Below, one piece after another: positions 59,159 to 64,000 of a DNA stretch of 64,000 bases (positions within the stretch are counted from its first letter, which is position 1; every line of letters begins with the position of its first letter). The notes beneath the pieces were generated by a model, which did no database searches, was not told where the DNA came from, and saw nothing but the letters and a program-made list of their open reading frames with translations. The stretch lies in the NCBI GenBank assembly GCA_947499145.1, contig CANMNB010000007.1, positions 1-64,000 on the forward strand. The letters are read 5' to 3'. Position numbers and translations under genes: made by a program. The DNA is from an uncultured Arachnia sp. (lineage in GTDB: Bacteria > Actinomycetota > Actinomycetes > Propionibacteriales > Propionibacteriaceae).

Positions 59159-60088
59159 TCAGGCGGCCTCGGAGGCCTCGCGCAGCTTGCTCAGCGCCAG
59201 GCGCTCGATCTGGCGCACGCGTTCCGCGGTGATGCCCCAGTGGGCACCGATGTCGGCGAGCTTGGCCTGCCGGCCGTCAACCAGACCGTAGCGGCGACGC
59301 ACGACGTCCGCCGAGCGTTCGTCGAGGCCGGAGAGCATGGCCTCGAGCCGGGAACGGTCCTCGGCATCCAGCACCATCTCGTCGGGACCGGGCGAGGTCT
59401 CGCGGGCGATCAGGTCCCCGAGCGAGGTGTCGCCGTCGGTTTCCACGGGCGCGTCCAGGGACACGTGCTCACGGGAGAACCGGATGAGTTCGACGATCCG
59501 CTGCTCGGGCAGTTCCAACTCGGCAGCGATCTCGGCGACGTCCGGGTCGCGTCCCAACTGGCGCTCCAAGTTGCGGCGCACGGCCGAGACCTGATTGACC
59601 TGCTCCGCCACATGCACGGGGAGCCTGACGATCCGTCCCTGCTGGGCGATGCCGCGGGAGATCGCCTGCCGCACCCACCAGGTGGCGTAGGTGGAGAACT
59701 TGAAACCCTTGGTGTAGTCGAACTTCTCCACGGCCCGGATCAGTCCGGTGTTGCCCTCCTGCACGAGGTCCAGCAGGGGCATCTGGGCGCGTCCGTACTT
59801 GCGGGCCACGGACACGACGAGGCGCAGGTTGGCTTTGATGAAGCGCTGCATGGCGGACTCGCCGAGGGCGACCACCTCGCGCAGCTCATCGTCCGTCGCG
59901 GCGACGCCGGTGGTCTCCTCGCCGGAGAGGACCCGGGTGGCGAACAACCCGGCCTCGATCGTCTTGGCGAGCTCCACCTCGTCTGCGGCGTTCAGCAGGG
60001 GCGTCTGGGCGATGGCGTCCAGGTACAGGCCCACCGCGTCCTTGCCGTCGATGCCTTCGCTCATTCGGGTACGAGCAGTCGAAATCAT
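59159..60088 (-). CDS. group 2 RNA polymerase sigma-70 factor (SigB/HrdA-D-like)
   Basis: A 309-residue sigma factor lacking region 1.1. Region 1.2 begins AVGLYLDAIAQTPLLNAADEVELAKTIEAG; regions 2.1-2.4 run from [43 protein letters not shown] to [19 protein letters not shown]; region 4.2 is ITAERVRQIERLALSKLREASEAA. It is close to RpoD across regions 2 and 4 but shorter, as in the principal-like sigma factors of actinobacteria (mycobacterial SigB, Streptomyces HrdA). These often serve in stress or stationary phase. It is divergent from rpoD with 204 bases between. Confidence 0.92.
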   Translation of the reverse strand: MISTARTRMSEGIDGKDAVGLYLDAIAQTPLLNAADEVELAKTIEAGLFATRVLSGEETTGVAATDDELREVVALGESAMQRFIKANLRLVVSVARKYGRAQMPLLDLVQEGNTGLIRAVEKFDYTKGFKFSTYATWWVRQAISRGIAQQGRIVRLPVHVAEQVNQVSAVRRNLERQLGRDPDVAEIAAELELPEQRIVELIRFSREHVSLDAPVETDGDTSLGDLIARETSPGPDEMVLDAEDRSRLEAMLSGLDERSADVVRRRYGLVDGRQAKLADIGAHWGITAERVRQIERLALSKLREASEAA

Positions 60089-60292
60089 GCGGGTAGTGCC
60101 CTTTCTCGTTACTCTTTACGGATCAACGCGCCAGCAGGGCCGAAGGTTCCCTCGACGTCGAACTTTTCTGCGATCGGGTGACCGGACCGTTTGAGTAGTG
60201 CCACATTGCGTGGAAAGATGGCCACGTGGCGTCTCTTGACTAGATCGGGACGTTGCGCGCTCAAAATCTGTTGAGTCTGTGAGAGGAACGCT

Positions 60293-61726
60293 GTGACTTC
60301 TGGTTCGAGCCAAGAGCAGGAAACCGTCAAAACTACTCGCACGAGGAGCAAGACGCCTGCCTCCCAGGCAGCCAGTGCCGAGGCCGCGCCGAAGACGACG
60401 CGGACCCGCGCCAGTCGTGCCAAGGCGGCGCCCTCCGCCGACCAGCCGGCCGGGAAGGAGGCGCCGGCGACGGCTCGCAAGGCGCCGGCCCGCCGGACCA
60501 CTGCCACCAAGGGCGGCGCAGCTGCCAAGCCCGCATCCCGGCGCGCCACAGCGAAGGGCGCCACCGAGGTCGCGGTGGAGCCGACGCTCGAGCAGGCGAT
60601 GACCGGACAGGTGGAGGTCGAGGTCAGCCGCGAGGGTGACGAGGTCGTGATGAAGGTGGGCGGCAAGAAGCGCACCCTCGACGACGTCGACGACACCGAG
60701 TTCGTCGAGGCCAAGGAGGCACCCCTCGAGAAGGAACTCGTCGAGGACCAGGGCTTCGCGCTCTCCGACAGCGACGACGCGGACGAGCCCGAGCAGCAGG
60801 TCGTCTCCGCCGGTGCCACCGCAGACCCTGTCAAGGACTACCTCAAGCAGATCGGCAAGGTGGCGCTGCTGAACGCAGTCCAGGAGGTGGAGCTCGCGAA
60901 GCGGATCGAGGCCGGGCTGTTCGCGGAGGAGCGCCTCGCCGACGTCGAGAAGCCTCCGGCCCCCGAGGACGTCGAGGACCTCGAGTGGATCGCCGCCGAC
61001 GGCCGTCGGGCCAAGAACCACCTGCTCGAGGCGAACCTGCGACTGGTCGTCTCCCTGGCCAAGCGCTACACGGGCCGCGGCATGCTGTTCCTGGACCTGA
61101 TCCAGGAGGGCAACCTGGGACTGATCCGCGCCGTCGAGAAGTTCGACTACACCAAGGGCTACAAGTTCTCCACCTACGCCACGTGGTGGATCAAGCAGGC
61201 AATCACCCGCGCCATGGCCGACCAGGCGCGCACCATCCGCATCCCGGTCCACATGGTCGAGGTCATCAACAAGCTCGCCCGCGTCCAGCGCCAGATGCTC
61301 CAGGACCTGGGGCGCGAGCCCACCCCGGAGGAGCTGGCCAAGGAACTCGACATGACGCCGGAGAAGGTGGTCGAGGTCCAGAAGTACGGCCGCGAGCCCA
61401 TCTCGCTGCACACCCCGCTCGGCGAGGACGGCGACTCCGAGTTCGGTGACCTCATCGAGGACTCCGAGGCAGTCGTTCCGGCCGACGCGGTCAACTTCAC
61501 GCTGCTCCAGGAGCAGCTGAACGACGTCCTGGACACGCTCAGCGAGCGCGAGGCGGGTGTGGTCAGCATGCGCTTCGGCCTCACCGACGGCCAGCCCAAG
61601 ACCCTCGACGAGATCGGCAAGGTCTACGGCGTCACGCGGGAGCGGATCCGCCAGATCGAGTCCAAGACGATGAGCAAGCTGCGTCACCCGTCACGGTCGC
61701 AGGTCCTGCGCGATTACCTGGACTGA
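60293..61726 (+). CDS. rpoD: primary sigma factor RpoD/SigA
   Basis: A 477-residue housekeeping sigma factor. The first 170 or so residues are an Ala/Lys/Thr-rich, then acidic, actinobacterial N-terminal extension. Region 1.2 is [31 protein letters not shown]. Region 2 has [47 protein letters not shown], then [22 protein letters not shown]. Region 4.2 is [26 protein letters not shown], and DYLD closes the protein. A GAGAGGAACGCT ribosome region precedes GTG 60293. The 3' end overlaps the convergent mycoredoxin gene by 13 bases. Confidence 0.96.
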   Translation: MTSGSSQEQETVKTTRTRSKTPASQAASAEAAPKTTRTRASRAKAAPSADQPAGKEAPATARKAPARRTTATKGGAAAKPASRRATAKGATEVAVEPTLEQAMTGQVEVEVSREGDEVVMKVGGKKRTLDDVDDTEFVEAKEAPLEKELVEDQGFALSDSDDADEPEQQVVSAGATADPVKDYLKQIGKVALLNAVQEVELAKRIEAGLFAEERLADVEKPPAPEDVEDLEWIAADGRRAKNHLLEANLRLVVSLAKRYTGRGMLFLDLIQEGNLGLIRAVEKFDYTKGYKFSTYATWWIKQAITRAMADQARTIRIPVHMVEVINKLARVQRQMLQDLGREPTPEELAKELDMTPEKVVEVQKYGREPISLHTPLGEDGDSEFGDLIEDSEAVVPADAVNFTLLQEQLNDVLDTLSEREAGVVSMRFGLTDGQPKTLDEIGKVYGVTRERIRQIESKTMSKLRHPSRSQVLRDYLD

Positions 61727-61971
61727 GCCTCCAGGAGGGCGCCGCGCACCCGCTCGGGATCGGGGTTGGTGAGCGCCACGCCGTCGATCACGACGGTCGG
61801 CACCGTCTCGTTGCCGTCGTTGACGCTGCGGACGAACTCCGCGCCGTGCTCGTCCTCCCAGATGTTCACCCACGTGGCCCCATCGGCCAAGTCCGCCAGA
61901 CGCTGCTGGAGCATCATGCAGAAGGGGCAGCCGGGCCGCCAGTAGATCGTCACGCCGGATCCGCTCGTCAT
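61714..61971 (-). CDS. mycoredoxin-type glutaredoxin
   Basis: An 85-residue thioredoxin-fold protein with the CPFC active site (Cys15, Cys18) in [17 protein letters not shown], then [31 protein letters not shown], where TVPTVVI carries the cis-Pro, and [14 protein letters not shown]. The CPFC-x-M motif with W-x-N-I-W-E-D is that of mycoredoxin-1, which reduces mycothiol mixed disulfides in actinobacteria. Its ATG overlaps the stop of the glutamine amidotransferase gene by one base, so it is the last gene of a three-gene operon. Confidence 0.9.
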   Translation of the reverse strand: MTSGSGVTIYWRPGCPFCMMLQQRLADLADGATWVNIWEDEHGAEFVRSVNDGNETVPTVVIDGVALTNPDPERVRGALLEAQSR

Positions 61972-62714
61972 CAGGGCCTTCCTTCGTCGTCTCGGTAGTG
62001 TTCGACGAAACGGCGCACGATGGAGTGCACCGCCTCGTCCAAGTCGGCACTCAGGGCAGTTGCCGCCAGGTTCTCGGCCTCCGACGGAGGGAAGTACCCG
62101 GCCTCGCGGTAGATCATGATCCGCTCGGCGAGCCCTTCGCCGTCGAGTTCCGGATGGAACTGGGTGACATAGCCGTTCGCCCCCACCCGGAACATCTGCA
62201 CGGGGCAACGTTCGCCGGTGGCCAGCAACACCGCCGTCTCCGGCAGCACCCGCACCGCCTCCTTGTGACCCACGAAGGCGCGAAACGCTGCCGGGACCTC
62301 GGCCAGGAGCGGATCCCGGCGTCCGCTGTCGGTGAGCGTCACGACGATCTCCCCGACGGCCTCGCCGTACGTTCGGTCGACGACCCCGCCGAGCAGGGAG
62401 GTCACGGTCCCGACGCCGTAGCAGAGGCCGAGGAACGGGTAGTCGCGGGTGAGGACGCCGTCCAGGACGCGTCTGAGGTCGGCCTCCACCCGCAACTGCA
62501 GTTGCGACTTCTCGGGGTCGCTCGAGTTGAAGGGTCCGCCGCCGAGCAGGACTCCCGACCAGTCGTCGAGGTCGATGGACGGCAGTGGGCGCTGTTCCGC
62601 CCTGATCTGGACCAGCTCGGTGTCGGCGAGTCCCCCGAAGCGCAGGACGGATCGGCGCTCGCCCTCGGCCGCCGCGTCCTCTGGTCTGGTGCTGAGCAGG
62701 AGGAACGGCTTCAT
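61971..62714 (-). CDS. class I glutamine amidotransferase-family protein
   Basis: A 247-residue stand-alone type 1 glutamine amidotransferase. The catalytic triad is Cys98 in FLGLCYGVGTV, with His187 and Glu189 in YVTQFHPELDGEG. GVLLGGGPFNSSDP is the usual oxyanion-loop region. No synthetase domain is fused. It lies between a GCS2-type ligase (four-base overlap, 62711-62714) and a mycoredoxin (one-base overlap), so it may supply ammonia to, or hydrolyse a gamma-glutamyl bond made by, the ligase. GMP synthase-like or PuuD-like activities are alternatives. Confidence 0.87.
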   Translation of the reverse strand: MKPFLLLSTRPEDAAAEGERRSVLRFGGLADTELVQIRAEQRPLPSIDLDDWSGVLLGGGPFNSSDPEKSQLQLRVEADLRRVLDGVLTRDYPFLGLCYGVGTVTSLLGGVVDRTYGEAVGEIVVTLTDSGRRDPLLAEVPAAFRAFVGHKEAVRVLPETAVLLATGERCPVQMFRVGANGYVTQFHPELDGEGLAERIMIYREAGYFPPSEAENLAATALSADLDEAVHSIVRRFVEHYRDDEGRP

Positions 62715-63853
62715 CGTGGCTCCTCGAACCGGGGTCGGCCCTGCATGGTCTCGGAGACCGACGCCCGGACGACGGCGGTGAGGTCGCCGTCCGTGGCTGC
62801 GAAGACGCGTCGCTGCCGAACGTAGCTGGGGCCACGGTCGATCAGGTCCTGGCAGTGTTCGAGCTCCTCCCGGCAGCCGAGCTGCTCGGCGATGGGTGCC
62901 AGTTCCACGATCCAACGCGTGAGGCCGGCCCTCAGCGCCATCGTGTGCTCCTCGGGCCGCGGGGTGATCACCTCCGCCTCCAACCCGTACCGCGCAGCCC
63001 GCCACTTGTTCTCGCGCATGAACCAGAACGGCAGCCGCTCGATGTCCCTGCCAGCGTCGAACAGCCGTGACATGTACTCGACGAGGCACTGGCTGAGCGC
63101 CGCGAGCGCTCCGATCTCGAAGACGGTCGGGACGCAGTCCATGGCCCGGTTCTCGACCGTGCCGAAGCTCGACGGGCGGATGTCCCACCGGATCTCGGAA
63201 GGATTCTGGATCATGCCGACCCCCTCCAGCTCCGACGCGTAGCGTTCGTACTCCTCCCACGACGTGAAGTGGTACGGCAGCCCGTTCGTCGGGAGCTGCT
63301 GGAAGACCATCGTGCGCTGCGACGCGAAGGCGGTGTCCGTCCCCTCCCAGTACGGCGACGAGGCGGACAGGGCGATGAAGTAGGGGATGAAGCGTGCCAC
63401 GCCGTAGGTCATGGGCAGGGCCTTGTCCCGGCCGTCGACGCCGGTGTGGATGTGGAGGCCGTTGACGGCCATCCGGCTGCCCCACCAGCCGTTGCGGTCC
63501 CGCACGCGGCGGTACTGGGCCTTGCGGACGAACGGCTGCGCGGCCGGATCCCCGAACGGGTGGGCGCCGATCGCCATCACGCCGAGTCCGTGGGGCTGCA
63601 GGACCTCCACAACCTGGGAGAGCAGTTGCTGCAACTCATCGAGGGCGCTGGCGACCGTCTCGTGGACCCCGCTGACCAATTCGAGCATGCTGGAGAGGTA
63701 CTCCCCCCGGATGGGGCCCGCCACGGGGTCCTCGACCTGCTCGAGGACCAGGTCGGCTGCAGGCACCTGCTCGGCCGTGGCGAGGTCCACGACGGCGATC
63801 TCCCACTCCACACCGAGGGTCGACTGCCTCGAGTGCTGGAAATCGATCTTCAT
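62711..63853 (-). CDS. GCS2-family carboxylate-amine ligase (glutamate--cysteine ligase-like, YbdK type)
   Basis: A 380-residue member of the GCS2/YbdK family. STLGVEWEIAVVDLATAEQVPAAD opens the active site; EYLSSMLELVSGVHETV, AIGAHPFGDPAAQPFVRKAQYRRVRD, MAVNGLHIHTGVDGRDKA (His-rich loop) and NPSEIRWDIRPSSFGTVENRAMDCVPT follow, the last holding the R-P-S-x-F-G-T-x-E-x-R motif. These enzymes couple an amino acid gamma-carboxyl to an amine with ATP. Mycothiol producers lack glutathione, so the product need not be gamma-glutamylcysteine. It is the first gene of the amidotransferase-mycoredoxin operon. Confidence 0.9.
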   Translation of the reverse strand: MKIDFQHSRQSTLGVEWEIAVVDLATAEQVPAADLVLEQVEDPVAGPIRGEYLSSMLELVSGVHETVASALDELQQLLSQVVEVLQPHGLGVMAIGAHPFGDPAAQPFVRKAQYRRVRDRNGWWGSRMAVNGLHIHTGVDGRDKALPMTYGVARFIPYFIALSASSPYWEGTDTAFASQRTMVFQQLPTNGLPYHFTSWEEYERYASELEGVGMIQNPSEIRWDIRPSSFGTVENRAMDCVPTVFEIGALAALSQCLVEYMSRLFDAGRDIERLPFWFMRENKWRAARYGLEAEVITPRPEEHTMALRAGLTRWIVELAPIAEQLGCREELEHCQDLIDRGPSYVRQRRVFAATDGDLTAVVRASVSETMQGRPRFEEPR

Positions 63854-63975
63854 GTGGTGCTCTTCCTGCCGCCTGTGCGCCGACGATAGTCCACCCGCGG
63901 ACCGGAACGGCGTCCCGCGGTGGGATCGTGGCTACGCTGGGACGAGCCAGCGTCCACGAGAGGCCCCACACCGCC

Positions 63976-64000
63976 ATGTCTGTCTTTGAGCACGTCACCC
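63976..64000 (+). CDS. possible start of a further gene, cut by the window end
   Basis: ATG 63976 opens MSVFEHVT and runs off the window. It is on the strand opposite to the GCS2 operon, 122 bases from its start, a position where a divergent gene is expected. Only eight codons are visible, so no family can be named and the start itself is uncertain. Confidence 0.3.

Noticed and set aside
60247-60272. A SigR/SigH-type promoter (GGGAC-18-GTT) before rpoD, as known for Streptomyces hrdB.
   Set aside because: Only three of five bases match the GGAAT element, and such short motifs arise easily by chance.

Overview
The window is a contiguous chromosomal segment from a high-GC actinobacterium. Several traits point there: frequent GTG starts, DUF3046 beside recA, a ClgR-type regulator, a mycoredoxin, a DUF222/HNH (13E12-type) protein, and the order lexA - small SOS membrane gene - nrdR. 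A B12-dependent class II ribonucleotide reductase, RNase Y and a pectin-degrading enzyme suggest Propionibacteriaceae (Tessaracoccus-like). That family-level assignment is inference. No rRNA, tRNA, transposase, CRISPR array or prophage was seen, and no gene-free stretch exceeds about 265 bases.

Layout. 1-2400 is an accessory patch: a toxin-antitoxin-like pair, a small nuclease-like protein, a wrecked DEDD exonuclease gene and a Phd/RelE module. 2650-10640 holds scattered metabolic genes: an MFS transporter, a membrane protein, a DUF222-HNH protein with a probable frameshift, ornithine aminotransferase, an alpha/beta hydrolase, an SDR, a transglutaminase-like protein and a membrane-anchored lipocalin-like protein. 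10890-16920 has small conserved genes (DUF2461, YnfA, YchJ, YbaK, PAC2) and then plsC-ddl-thiL, with a 48-bp tandem repeat between PAC2 and plsC. 16989-34279 is a dense housekeeping run: ftsK, rimO, pgsA, cinA, clgR, DUF3046, recA, recX, rny, an aldose epimerase, miaB, an MT0933-type protein, miaA, dapF, hflX and dinG.

34405-39351 encodes one very large secreted enzyme. It combines a rhamnogalacturonan acetylesterase (CE12-like) with a rhamnogalacturonan lyase (PL11-like), three binding modules and three Fn3 domains, behind a promoter with a LacI-type operator. 39411-44272 is the SOS/dNTP locus: lexA, a divergent SOS-box-controlled small membrane protein, then nrdR-nrdJ behind paired NrdR boxes. 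44393-51677 has a PH-domain protein, a membrane protein, an orphan NarL-type regulator, ilvD and a ROK regulator-GH35 galactosidase operon. 51664-59149 has a DedA-like protein, YbjN, an FMN split-barrel protein, a tandem universal stress protein, hrpA and an acyl-CoA thioesterase. 59159-61726 carries two divergent sigma-70 genes (a group 2 factor and the primary RpoD). 61714-63853 is a tightly overlapped operon of a GCS2 carboxylate-amine ligase, a class I glutamine amidotransferase and a mycoredoxin. The last bases may open another gene.

Themes. DNA damage control recurs: recA and lexA have clear SOS boxes, as does the small membrane gene between lexA and nrdR, and a degenerate box lies at the start of the DUF222-HNH gene. 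Plant-polysaccharide use is represented by the RG-I enzyme and the GH35 operon. At least eight genes have a TANNNT -10 hexamer six or seven bases before the start codon, so leaderless transcription appears common in this genome.
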